A stretch of DNA of 64,000 nucleotides from positions 1,116,001 to 1,180,000 of the forward strand of contig CM075940.1 of NCBI GenBank assembly GCA_038030265.1, read 5' to 3'. Below, in pieces: positions 42,181-53,362 of this stretch. The stretch is from Corythucha ciliata. Taxonomy: Eukaryota > Arthropoda > Insecta > Hemiptera > Tingidae. Numbering within the stretch: position 1 is the first letter of the stretch; the number at the start of each line of letters is the position of its first letter. A program made the position numbers and the translations under genes. A model generated the notes under the pieces. That model worked only from the letters and a program-made list of their open reading frames with translations, was not told the origin of the DNA and ran no database searches.

Positions 42181-43864
42181 TTGGAACAGTTTTGATTTTT
42201 TTTTTTAACAACAGAGGGGAATCTTTTTTCATGTTGAGAATCAATCTCGAAATGTCTGTGAGGAGATCAGTAGGGACCCTAGAGTCTAATTTTGGGGGAT
42301 TATTTTTTTCTCTGTAAGATTCAGCTTTTTTTCCTTACCCACATAGGTTTAAAAAGTGTCTTCATAAAGAATGGGTCTGAAGATTCAAGCGTTTACGAGT
42401 CAGTAGGCTCCTCGTGTTTTTTTAACTGTGTAATAAGGATGCGTGCTACATTGTTTAAGGAACACGAATGACTTAAAAGTTTGTTTTGTTTTCTTACCTG
42501 AGGGTCGGAAATGGAACGGGCAGATAAAGGAAGATGGGCTTCATATACATTGAAAAGGTCAGATCGTTTATTTTAAAAAAATCGAATAAAAGAAAAACAG
42601 TAGGTATCGAAAAAAAGCAAATATCAATCTTACAGTGGATTATTCGGTTCAATACAAGAATGAAATTTATTTACAACATTGATATTAAAAGACTCTACGC
42701 TCGGGTCTCGTCATAATACGATAACTCGACTTACAAATAGAAAGATTTAACACGCTATCAATGATTCGAAGTAGGTAGAAACAGGGTCATTTCGGAACTC
42801 GAACACCTTCTCGTGAAGGAGAAAACTTTACCCTCAAGTAGGATTTTTATGACTCTACGATTTTATGCTGTGATTAGTCAAGGAGACCGGAAGGATCTTG
42901 CAAAAAGACAAAAAGTAAACATGAAACTCACCGGTGATTGTTCGAAGCCGAGGCGTGTGATTGTGATTAACGATCCAGAGATATGCCAGTGGGGTAAATG
43001 AACTTCGTGGTTCGGAGAAGTAGTCCACCTTGGTCGGGTTTCGTGACGTCACAAACGGGCGGAAAAGTCGGGATGACGTAAGAATCGTGAAACTGGGGAC
43101 TGGTGCTCGGGTCGTGCGACTTCCCGTGGGACGTCTAGTCCCGGAAACTTTAGGCTCTGTGCCAACGAAACTCTCCGCAACAACTGGTCATTGCAACTTT
43201 CATCACCCAATAGGTCACCGGGGTAACTTTCGGTATCAACCGTACACGTTAACAATTGGACACTTTCTGCGACAACTGGTCACTGCGACTCTCACTAAAT
43301 AATAGGTTATCTTGATGACTTTAGATAACGACCGTACCCTGCGACAATTCGATAACTCCCGATACCAACGATACACGGTGACACTGAGCAAAAAAACTGG
43401 TCACGGTAACTTCAAACGACAGAATTTCTAATACCACTCGTACCTGGTCCACTGCCCTTTTTGACTTCCTAGCTATTCGCACACGCTCTCGAACGTCAAA
43501 AAGATCCCCGTTCTGGTGGATCTGGGGTTTTTTAGTGAGGTTAGGTGGGAGAAGGATACCAGCGGTGCTTCACAGCGGACAGAATTGTCAAATTTGTTAG
43601 ATAGCCTCGAGGAAAAATTCGGTAACTCAACTTAAATTATAATATAATCGCGACACTTATAATGCTAAATAAAAAAAAGAAAGGACAAAAATAAGAGCAG
43701 GCAGAACATAAAAAGTAACAAATCTTAAACTAATTAATGGTGTATAATAACATCGTAATGTTGATAAAATATTTATTTGTTACAATCCTTCCCCCTTTAG
43801 GTCTCAAAAATGATTTATTTTTGAGTCCCTTTAAATCTTTTGCGGGCGCTGAACCACAGGATTC
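42181..43864. other. No recognisable gene; weak ~100-bp repeats
   Basis: 43180-43460 repeats GCGACAACTGGTCACTGCGA and GGTAACTT motifs at irregular ~85-110 bp spacing. No domain recognised in the short frames on either strand. Confidence 0.4.
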
Positions 43865-44203
43865 TTAATGCGGGGTCGTCTGCGTCTTTGATTTTTTCCT
43901 TATATATTCGCATTTGGTGCAAAGGGTTGTCATTCTAGCGGGGCCTTCTCGAAGGCACATAAGACACTTGATACGTAACCTGGGTGTCGGGGTAACGTGA
44001 TGACTCGACGATGCAGTTGCCTCTGGTGCACTGGCAGGGATGTTTGCAGTCGATAGGTTATCGCGTCGACTTTGGTTGTTTAGTTCAATTCCACTTGTAA
44101 GTGATAAGGTCGGAGACCTTATCGGGGATTGATGGGCAGGGCGCTGATCGTTTTGAATATTGATGCTGGGTGTTTCCAATGAGGGGTATCTTAATGCTCC
44201 CAA
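43865..44203 (-). pseudogene. Possible Cys4 zinc C-terminus, unidentified
   Basis: A minus frame ends with KCLMCLREGPARMTTLCTKC, a C-x2-C...C-x2-C ligand set reminiscent of the C-terminal finger of some piggyBac transposases. The preceding ~80 residues are low-complexity (Ser/Thr/Pro). Without neighbouring catalytic sequence the identity is a guess. Confidence 0.3.
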
Positions 44204-44484
44204 TGGGACTTCTTCCGTTCCTTCCGCGCTTCCCGATGGGTCGACTGATAGTATGGAAGGAACCGATCGGCTTCCAGATGTGGTTGGACATCCATTGGGG
44301 TCCCGAGTCTCGTTCTAATATTCAATTCCGTGAAGTGGCGGCCTTTCGATGTGTTCTTCGAGATTGGGGGTCGGCGCAGGTGGGCCTTGATGATGGCGTG
44401 TCAGTCCCAAATGGGAATGGCAATGACTACAAATCCAAATTGGTGTGCTGACAACACACGAGGCTAAATCTTTCAAAATGCTCA

Positions 44485-45183
44485 GTGGTCACGTACCATC
44501 CGTCAACTTCGCCAATAAACTTTTCGTATAGTCTCGATGGGATAATCTTGACCAGAGTAGGGAAGCTGAGGGATCTAGGGGTTTGGTTCGATGCAGGATT
44601 AACATTCATAAATCACGTGGAGGTGATTTACAGGAGTGGGGCCAAGACAATTGGCTTTGTGATCAGGTTCTTCATGGGTTTCAGGAGTCCGACGGTTCTC
44701 CAGTTCCTGTATAAGGCGTTGGTGGGCACAATCTTAGAATACGCTTCACCAGTATGGTCTCCGTATTTGACAAAATACATTGCAAAGCTGGAACTGATAC
44801 AAAGAAGGTTCACCAGGCATATGGTGTTTCGGACGACACGCTTCTGGGGGGCGGAGATGTTTGGTGGTCATGTCCGGAGTGTTGATTCGCTGGAGAGTAG
44901 GGGCCAAGTGCATGACGTCTACTTCTTAATCAAAGTGGTGCGCGGGCTTATAGACTGCTGTGAAATCGTCGGTAGGCTTCGGTTCAGCGTCCCGCAGGTG
45001 TCAACGCGAGCACAGACCACATTCGATGTCCAACTTTACAGGACGGACTATTTGTTCAACTCACCCCTTCCGAGAATGATGAGGCTAACAAACCAGCTTA
45101 AGATCGATACATTCAATGAACCTCATAGGGCCGGTTTGTCAATTCACTTTATCCGGCGATTAAGTCTACATATATTGACATGA
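44485..45183 (+). pseudogene. Non-LTR reverse transcriptase C-terminal fragment
   Basis: The plus frame reads RDLGVWFDAGLTFINHVEV, then FLYKALVGTILEYASPVWSP and LELIQRRFTRHMVF. These are the thumb and connection motifs of jockey-like LINE polymerases in the usual order. The palm with the YADD box is missing, as expected of a 5'-truncated insertion. The frame is open for ~230 codons. A few hundred bp downstream show no poly-A tail, so the 3' end is not defined. Confidence 0.8.
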
Positions 45184-45739
45184 ATATTTTGGGATGTCCA
45201 AATTCTCTTCCATACAATTGAATAAACACGTATCATCGAGAAGGTCTGTACACAGCCGTTGAGGAAGAAATGAAAATAATGAAATCGGATGCCAGGCTTG
45301 GGGGTGCCTTAGAGGACAGTTATTTTCACAATCTGTTTGGTAAATTTTTCACGTCTGGTTGATTTAACCTTTGGGTCGTTCTTCCAATCAGCAAGTGTTC
45401 GGTTACTCATGCCAATCGTTTTAGTTCGTTCAGAAGTTTTGTTATGTAACATGGAGTCGTTTTTATGTCAGTTGACCTAGTCTGTTCCTGCAATGTATCA
45501 TCTACTACTGAGTGCTTGGCTAAAGAAACAGTGGAGTCTGCCACAAATAAGCATGCAGTCTGGTAGAAACGAACATAAACTGCAGATAGTTGACGTAAAT
45601 GTATTTGATAGTTGTCTCCGTTGATACTACGGTTAGATTTCGCCAAAAGGCGTTCGGTATAATCGTAAAGGTATATAGATCAATAAACTGTGCAGATGTT
45701 ACTAACATTTTTTCTAGCTCCCATAACAAGAATTTGGCT

Positions 45740-46200
45740 GAGAGAACCAAAATCATCGTAACCATCAGTTGGTAAACGACATTTTGTTCAGTGTTCACTT
45801 TGATTGAATCGCCTGTAATGCGTACTCCGGAACTTTCAATACCCATTGTCATGGGTTTGTACTCCTCAGGGAGTCCCGCCAAGAGAAGGGTGCCGATCCA
45901 TTCGCCGTCAACTTTGAACTTTATTTGGTTGACCTTGTGAGCAGTGGTAATTATTTTTTCTACAGCCTGTTCAACAGTCTTGAATTAGTCTAATCGAGTA
46001 GTTTTCGAGGGATCTCAGAAATCCGACTCTCCTTGTTAGTCCCGAGTCCTCAAAAGCTCTTTCTAGCTACGCCCACGCTTCTGCCGCCGACGAAGCACTT
46101 TGAACGTGCGAGTAATTGACAGCCTCGATAGCTAATATAATCTTTGATAGCGCTTTTCTATCTTTTACCTCATTTTCAGCCGTTCCGGTGACTTTCCCGG
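45740..46200 (-). pseudogene. Ty1/copia gag fragment
   Basis: The minus strand reads VTGTAENEVKDRKALSKIIL, then SSAAEAWA, a TAG, and LERAFEDSGLTRRVGFLR, then after a frame change AVEKIITTAHKVNQIKFKV and LLAGLPEEYKPMTMGIESS. This is the order of copia Gag (UBN2-type) segments. At least one stop and one frameshift break it. The continuation to 45407 may include a protease-like remnant but has no motif I trust. Confidence 0.75.
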
Positions 46201-46898
46201 ATTTTTTTTTGTCCTCAAGTTGAAGGAACGAATTTCCGAAGTTGAGGATGGCGAATTTCCGGTTTGTACAATTTTCAGCGTCCGTGGCCTCTCCACCGGC
46301 CCAACTCTTCCTAACATAGGGCGGGTCGCTAAAGCGGTCCCTGCCATTGAGCTAGTGCTCGGTCTATTACGGAACCCGTTCCTCCAACTGGCAGCGGGAT
46401 GTTCTTTCGAGTTTCATTTCATTCATTTCGATGTGAAGAAATCGCTTCTTGGGTTTGCTGCCGAAATGAATAAAACTCCGAGCGAAAGGTACTGGGTGAA
46501 AGGTAAGTTAGGTATGCGAGATAGGTTTATAAATGCAACTTTAAGCCACTGGGGCAAATACAACCGCAAGCCTCATTTTTCCAACAACTCGAGCCATAAC
46601 GGATCAATCACACAGATTTCAAACGTATTTCATTTTAGAACGTAAAAGTATTGAAAGAGTGAATATTGAGATTTTGAATGAAGTAAAAACATGAACGTCT
46701 TCGTTAACGTACGACGGTTGCTAGGGTATGGATCAGCTGATTGGTGGAATTTCAAAAAGACGTGAACTTTTTTCATTTTTACGTCTTACAAAATCTCACT
46801 AATATCTGCTCGGAAAACCTGTTAAAGACAAGTCTAGTTGAGCTGGTCAGGAATATTGCACTCAATAAGTGTACATAATTGATTCCTCGAATACTATA
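46201..46898. other. No recognisable gene
   Basis: A 141-codon plus frame (46220-46645) overlaps the copia gag edge and has no recognised domain; I treat it as chance. Confidence 0.35.
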
Positions 46899-46960
46899 TA
46901 CTGTAGACAGTATATATACTATATACTGTAGACAGTATATATACTATATACTGTCTATAT
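46899..46960 (+). repeat. 25-bp palindromic tandem repeat
   Basis: ACTATATACTGTAGACAGTA (+TATAT) occurs twice with 25-bp spacing and a third partial unit. Each unit contains the inverted repeat ATACTGTAGACAGTAT. Confidence 0.8.
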
Positions 46961-47235
46961 CTCCTAAAGTAGCCAACCGATTTTGATGAAATTTTCGTGA
47001 TACACGTCGGTTAGGCCACAGATGGTCCCATTTCAATTTGAGTTAAATCGGTTCGATAGGAGGGGCTCCAGCGGGGGCAGTGTACACTTCTCACCAACGC
47101 GCATATCTCCAAGAATAGGCAACCAAGCTTCATGAAATATTCATGTTGAAAATTGGTTGAGCCAAATATGGTCCCATTTCAATTTGAGTGAAAACGGTTC
47201 GATAGGAGGGGCTCCAGCGGGAGTAAGTCACTATA
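46957..47235 (+). repeat. Repeat family C, two tandem units
   Basis: TATCTCCTAAAGTAGCCAAC through GATAGGAGGGGCTCCAGCGG twice, ~145-bp period, closely matching 5566-5690. A third fragment with GTACACTTCTCACCAACG lies at 47485-47545. Confidence 0.8.
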
Positions 47236-47539
47236 AAACACGAGTACTGCAACACGCAAATCGGCGCCATACTTGGTCCCTCATATGTTTATAATTATCA
47301 CCTGATCTCATTGACAAGTAGGATATTTTTATTTATTTCGACTGCGTTCCGCTTTTGTTTGCTGTTACGATGACAATTTTTTCATTCATGATATTCTGTT
47401 TACCCTAACGACTGAGGGACTAAACATGGCGCTGAAATCCGTGTTGCAGTACCTGTGTTTTAAAGGTTCTCTAGCGGGAGCAGTGTACACTTCTCACCAA
47501 CGCACATATCTTCTAGAAGAGACAACCGAGCTTGATGAA

Positions 47540-47814
47540 ATATTCATAAATTTGTCTATGAATTCTACAGTTTGTCGAACTGCTTCAGGGCAATCTTTAT
47601 CTTAAACAGGTGCGTTTTTGCAGTACAGTAAATTGTGCGTGTGGACAGATCCTCTCGCTTGGAATTCACGTCTTTCGAAATAATCTTCGACACGGTGTTC
47701 ACCAAATGGTCCCTTACTGTGTCCTAAAAGACGCATTATTATACTGAAAATAGTATCTATGAATCGAACACACGTCACCGGGTCTTCTCTAATCTGCTTG
47801 GTTTTTTCATTCAA
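47540..47814 (-). pseudogene. Helitron Rep (Helitron-like N) fragment
   Basis: The minus frame reads IREDPVTCVRFIDTIF, VEDYFERREFQARGS and VHTHNLLYCKNAP. This is the Helitron replication-initiator signature with the H-x-H metal-binding pair, used in rolling-circle transposition. The continuation PEAVRQTVEFIDKFM after the stop also fits the family. No helicase domain is present. The upstream 47815-47877 segment also occurs at 17277-17345. Confidence 0.7.
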
Positions 47815-48320
47815 ATCGATAGATCCGGATAATCATGTCGAGGAAGCATTGTGCTACAGCCATTAGCAGACGTTTTTTACCTCGATTTTCCTTCCTTGAT
47901 ATTTTAGATCGCGTCATTAGTACTCATGTCTCTTGAGGATTCTAGTACTGGTTTCTCGTGAGGATTCAAGGGTGAAATAACGTTTGTCTTGCAATCTTTG
48001 TGGAAGGTGCCGGAAGGAGTAAAAAGGTACCTATGTGCTATACATTTCCAGTGAAGGCAGGGTAGGGGAAACTAAAGATGTTTGACCAATTGCGTTAATT
48101 TCAATGCCTAAGGCCATTTTATCAACAATATTGAATTCTCTTGCCAGAGAGAGGTAGGTACTTACAAATTTTTTGGCGAGACATTTCAGGGAGGCCTCAG
48201 GCATAGAAATGAACACACTGGGTCATATTTCTCAATGGGTCAAACACCCCTGATTTCCCCTACTCATGAAATAATCAAGAATGCACACAACACAAGTGGT
48301 ACAATAAGAAAAATGAGGGA
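47815..48320. other. No gene beyond the shared Helitron-linked segment
   Basis: 47815-47877 duplicates 17277-17345. The rest shows no coding or structural signal I can support. Confidence 0.4.
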
Positions 48321-48526
48321 GTAAGTATCAGGAAAATATTGAGCACTACCAATCCTAAGAAATATATAAATAATAATTTAAAAACAAAAAACAAGCAGGC
48401 ATACAGAATTAAAAATGAAATGCAATATAAGTCAGAAGTAAAAGAGAAAAGACAAGGAACATTACAACAAGAAGAAGAGAATATAGGAAAACAAAAACTA
48501 GTAACTGGTGCAACCCCCCTCCCACC

Positions 48527-48580
48527 AAAAAAAAGACTAGAATAATCTTGTGACGACAAGATTATTCTAGTCTTTTTTTT
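48527..48580. repeat. Perfect 25-bp hairpin, 4-nt loop
   Basis: AAAAAAAAGACTAGAATAAT (+CTTGT) is followed by loop GACG and its exact reverse complement. The palindrome overlaps the stop codon of the minus-strand trihelix-type gene (48567) and also the end of a lysine-rich plus-strand frame (48339-48545). Confidence 0.9.
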
Positions 48581-49180
48581 CTATTAATTCTTTAATTAAC
48601 TGCAGTTTCAGCTTCTTTAGCTCCGTTTTCTCCCGATGGTGCCTCTTTTTTGCTCTCTTAGGAGGGCTTACTCCTGAGAGACCGAGAGCCGTTTTCTCTT
48701 CACAGAAACTGGCAGATTGGGAGGCGCGTTATTAGGCATATTAGGCATTTTGGAGGACTCTGCCCTCTCAGTGCAAATGAATCCGGGAAGCTCCTGCTCG
48801 GGTTCTATAACTAGATCGCACGAGGGTACCGTGTGGGCGGAATTTTCAGAATTGTTAGGGAGCTCGACCTGGTGGCACTCAGGCAAAGTTCCGGATTGGC
48901 TGCTTCCCTGCCCGCCCAAAACATACTCCGGGTTGATCGAAGATGTTTTCTTAAGAACGTCGTCGAGCTCTCTGACAGAAATAAGGTACGAGCACGCAAG
49001 ACCATAAAAATATTGGTACTGGCATCAATTTGCTTTTGCCCCTACTAACTTCTCATACGCGCACTTTATCCGCCTTCTTCCAGTCGCGTTAGCGTTTAAT
49101 TTTTTTCTTATAACTCCTTTCTAGCGTCTTCCATCTATTAGCACATTGCATGGCTACATCCAAACAACACACAGGAATTG
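48567..49180 (-). pseudogene. Trihelix (Myb/SANT-like) gene, 3' exons, frameshifted
   Basis: The upstream piece (49180-49030) reads MQCANRWKTLERSYKKKIK, then in another frame ATGRRRIKCAYEKL, the third-helix region of a trihelix DNA-binding domain. The last exon follows TTTCTGTCAG (starts 48971) with ELDDVLKKTSSINP, a linker rich in Pro/Ser, a basic patch SVKRK, and after one frame slip the C-terminal helix ELKKLKLQLIKELIEKKD. The intron is ~50 nt. Two frame slips indicate a pseudogene. Such proteins bind DNA and are often TE-associated in insects. Confidence 0.55.
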
Positions 49181-49200
49181 CTTTGAATGTTCTCAACCCC

Positions 49201-49971
49201 ATGAGAAGATATTTCTTTGGACACGATCCCTCTGTCTTGCTATGAAATCCGTTCATTTTAAAAGTTGGACAAATGGCTCAGGTAAAAACCCCACTTCCAA
49301 TTCACCCTGACAATGGACATAACCAGGAACTTAGTAGTTCATCGCTAAGTACAGGTTCCCGTTGGACAAATATAGGCTGTACATGAAAATTGGAAGTGGT
49401 AGTCGTCAAAGATATAATCCTCATGAATTCAAGATACACAGTAGTGAAGTATTTCCTTACCAGAAAATGCATATTTATGTGATTTCATATATTCTGAGAT
49501 TTGTAACCACATTTTTGTTTTGGTTTTTAGTTTGAAGCTTTTACCAACTTTTGAGGCCACTGCATCGTAACAAGTTATTAAAAGCTTCGTGGCGTTATCG
49601 GTCCATTCACCTGTAGCTGAGATGAAGTGATTATCGAGATGATTACCAAATGCATTTTAAACAATAATTATACTTTGTTCTATCTCATTATTATGTCCGA
49701 GGAATGGAATGAATGAACTGATTCAAAAGCACAAAACACCGTATATTCAATTAACACAACGCGTTCCTCAAAAGAAACAAAAATAAGAACAACATGCCTC
49801 AATGCTAGGTTACAAGCGATAAGATAAGCTTGAAGGCTTCCCGCTTAGGACTCAACACTCTCCCCCCTGTAAATTGTGGGTACAAGCAAAGAATAAATTG
49901 GTCAGGAAAAAGAAAAAGAAAAAGGAAATTAAGGTGAAACTTATAAAATAATTAATAAAAAATGGGATAAA
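49201..49971. other. No recognisable gene
   Basis: No domain seen on either strand; A/T-rich with an AAAAAGAAAAAGG tract just before the Penelope-like element. Confidence 0.4.
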
Positions 49972-51144
49972 ATTAGCTCCCCCATTCAGAGCAAACAGGT
50001 ATTCCTGGAGGGTATTAAACTTTGTTGCAACAATGGTTTTGTTCAATTCGACTCCAATCATTATAGACAAGTACACGGATTACCAATGGGGGGTCCGATG
50101 TCGGTGAATATGTCCGGTATCTTCTTGAATAACCTGCTAGATGAGGTTTTTCAAACCGTACCAAAACCATTCTTTTTGGCAAAATATGTCGACGACCTGT
50201 TTTGCATCGTGGATGAAAACGAGGCGGACAAGTTGCTAGAGGCCTTGAATAAACACCACCCACGTATCAAATTTACGATGGAGAGGGAACAAAATAGGGC
50301 TATAGAATTTTTAGACATAAAAATTACTCGAGACCGGAACAATTCACTAGATTATAGATGGAATCAGAAGGAATTCAAAAGTAATCGGTATCTGTCCTAT
50401 ATTTCAAAACATCCCAAGAACCAAATAATAAACGCAGCAAAGAATCTTATAAATAGGGCGATAAAATTGACCAGACCGGGTAGTTTGATTGGAGTTAAAA
50501 ATAAAGTGTTTGATATACTACTACAAAATTTCTTCCCACGTAAATTAATTAGGAAATGTTGGTGGACGGTTCCCCATAACATAAGGAACCATAACAAACC
50601 TACCAGTAATGCCCCAATTAACCAGAACGACCAAAATAGTCCTGTAACGTACGCAGTTATGACCTATTTACCAGGACTTTCGGAGCAAATCAGCAGGACC
50701 TTGAGGACGTACGACGTAAACAACGTTAAGGTCGCATACAGGACTGTACACAAAACAAATAGAGTATACACACAATTGAAGGACCCCATACCAAAATTGG
50801 AAAAAAGAAATGTGGTTTATAAAATACAGTGCGATTGCGGGTTGGCAAATGTGGGGCACTCGAGCCAATGCCTCAACAAAAGAATGGCCCAACATGAAGC
50901 TAGCATAAGAAACAACAAACAGGTCACCTCACTGAGCCAACATGCAACAATAAATCAGCATACCGTCGATACACAGAACCCGACAATTTTAGACCAAGAA
51001 ACAAGTTACAACAGAAGGGTCATGTTAGAGGTTTTATACATCACTAAATTGTCTGAAAATCTGGTAAATGCCAAAACGGATACCCTGAATCTGAACGTGT
51101 GCTATGCGGATATCATAAATAAAACTTCTTTCAATAAAAAATAA
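49972..51144 (+). pseudogene. Penelope-like element RT plus GIY-YIG-like domain, 5' truncated
   Basis: The plus frame opens at about 49972 and reads HYRQVHGLPMGGPMSVNMSG, then FFLAKYVDDLFCIV (RT YVDD box) and IEFLDIKITRDRNN. The C-terminus has VVYKIQCDCGLANVGHSSQ and KRMAQHEASI, the position of the GIY-YIG endonuclease, where the expected YIG is NVG. The open frame of 352 residues from ATG 50086 has no stop, but about half the RT is missing at the 5' side, so it cannot be a full element. A GAACGAAACGTCGACAATAA tail at 51550-51569 may mark the 3' end. The endonuclease would nick target DNA. Confidence 0.85.
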
Positions 51145-51599
51145 AAAAATTTAAATTCAAGAGGTGGGGAGGGCAACACCCCCTAAAAAACGCGCGAGAT
51201 ACGGAATGGAGGTTCTTTCGTTTTCTTCGAGGTTTTTTCGAGTTCATAATAATAGATAAGTGGATAGATTCGCGTACTATTTTTCAGTTTTTTGTGTTTT
51301 TGCGAATCAATTTCCTTTTACTGAGCCCTCTTGACGAATACGGCATCCGTAGTTGCTTGCTCAGCAAGATGACCTTCTGGGACAAAGAGGAATGAAGTTT
51401 TCCACTTAGACTGCATGTTAATTGACGAGGTTCATTTGTTCGAGCCGAACGCACCGCACCGGTCGGTATCTCTAATCAAACGATACATACTCTCTAGATT
51501 TGAATTTAATTATTCAATTTTATTGTTTAGTCGTGAACATGTTCGTATAGAACGAAACGTCGACAATAAATATTATTTAAAATACGAAAATAGAGGTCT

Positions 51600-52760
51600 A
51601 CGGGGACTTTCCTACTACCACATAAATAGTATTTTTTCTGTTCAGCTGTATAGTACACCTTTCAGTTATGCGGATGACACAGTTTTCATGTTTGCTAGCT
51701 CCGATCTTAGAACGTTGAGAGAAAACATTGAAAGTGATTTCAAAATTATTGTATCTTGGTTTGATCAAAATTTCTTATCAGTTAATTTCACTAAAACGAA
51801 TTTAGTCCCATTTTTTCCTAGCGGTAAGTCACCTATAATTAGTGAGCTAAGTGTTGGTGAAACTTTTAATGTGAATCTGGGCTATTGTAGCTGCCCCTGT
51901 TCACAACGAGTGGAAGTGAAAATTAGTAACTCCTGTAAATATTTAGGCATATTATTAGACTCTAGGATGAAATTTGATCAACTTATTGATCAAATAAGTT
52001 GATTGATCAACTTATACGTAAAGTTAGGAAGTTATATTATAAGTTTAAATTATTGAGGAATATTTTAAGTCAGAAGGAGATTGGAATATTTTATTTCTCA
52101 CTATGTCAATCTATTCTTTCCTATGGCTATGGTTGTGTTGTATGGGGTAATGCTAGTAAGAAATTGGTAGATAAACTTGGAGTTGCCCAAAAGGTTATAT
52201 TGAAAATTATACTCAATAAAAAACGTAGATATCCTTCACTTCTGCTTTTTCAAGAATTTGATGTTATGACTGTTGAAGAGATTTACATTAATTCAGTTGC
52301 CACACTTCTATATAAATTAAACAGGGACTTCTACCACACTCATAATTATTCCACTAGACTTTCTACTCTTACTAATGTTCGACTTCCTAAAATTCATACT
52401 TAATTATATTCCAGGCATGCATATGTAGTTGGTATTAATTTAGCCAAGCAGTTTAAATTTAACTATAAGGATTTCGTATCTCTTAAGCAGTTTAAGATTT
52501 TCTTGAGACCGTTGTTAAGAAAAATTTAATTATACTAGTATCCTTTTAGTCTTGTAGTTTTATTTTTCCTCCGAATGTTGTTTAATTGTTCTCTTTTTGC
52601 TTTTCTTCTCAGTTCCATTTTGTGTTAAATATGTACTCCAGCCCTCAACTCAAGTTTACTTTTGAGGGCTGGCACCAATGTGACTTTGTGCTTTTCTGCA
52701 TTTTTTGTTTGTTAGTAATTGCCGTGTGCAAATAAATTTGATTTGATTTGATTTGATTGA
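51600..52760 (+). pseudogene. LINE reverse transcriptase 3' part with intact 3' tail
   Basis: The plus strand reads PFSYADDTVFMFASSDLRTL, KYLGILLDSRMKFDQL, then in another frame LSYGYGCVVWGNASKKLVDK and, past one TAA, VVGINLAKQFKFNYKDF, ending at 52528. This is the palm-thumb-connection order of a CR1/jockey-group LINE. The frame breaks at 51976-52016 because of a 17-bp palindromic insertion. The 3' UTR ends AAATAAATTTGATTTGATTT and a TTGAT repeat, the terminal signature of some CR1-group LINEs. The 5' end is truncated next to the Penelope-like tail. Confidence 0.8.
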
Positions 52761-53362
52761 ATGACACGTATTGAACACGTATCTATAATAGGCTAGGTAA
52801 AAAAAGGAAGAAAAACTAAAGATACCCGTGCATAGTTATTGATGCCTAATTAATTGCTTCACGACTTATCCGATGTTTAGGATAGTAGTTTTTGAATCAG
52901 TGGGAAATGAGATATTCATTGCGGCGCTATACAGTATGAGGATGTAAACAACGGTGCGGCTAAGCCGAGAGATTACATTCGCGCAGTTCTAATCGTCCAT
53001 TAGAACTATTGCTATTAATAATAAGGTTACTATAAGATTTCCCCTCACTAGCAGCACACATTGATGGAAGGAGAATTCCATCTCAATACCGCGGATACAC
53101 GCTATATTAATTCGGTATAAGACTGCGATTTCAATGCAAACAGTTGTGTATAATTCACCTGTCTTCGGCACCCAATTCGAAAACTTCGAAGTTGAATTTG
53201 CACCTTGCATCACGAATCCAACACATAGTTTATTAGAATAAGAAACGTTTATGAAATGCCACAAGCGACAAGACTGGAAATTTATTGCAGAAATTGAATC
53301 AGTTGAATCGGTCGGGTTTGAATTGGTTGTTGACGTGATCGATTGAAAGACAAACAAGAAGA
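52761..53362. other. Probable gypsy LTR/leader region, no gene
   Basis: The ~380 bp before the gag start (52980-53362) has no coding signal and is placed where the LTR and leader of the following gypsy element should be. I could not define LTR ends. Confidence 0.35.

Noticed and set aside
46220..46645. 141-codon plus-strand frame
   Set aside because: Partly antisense to the copia gag edge and without recognisable motifs.
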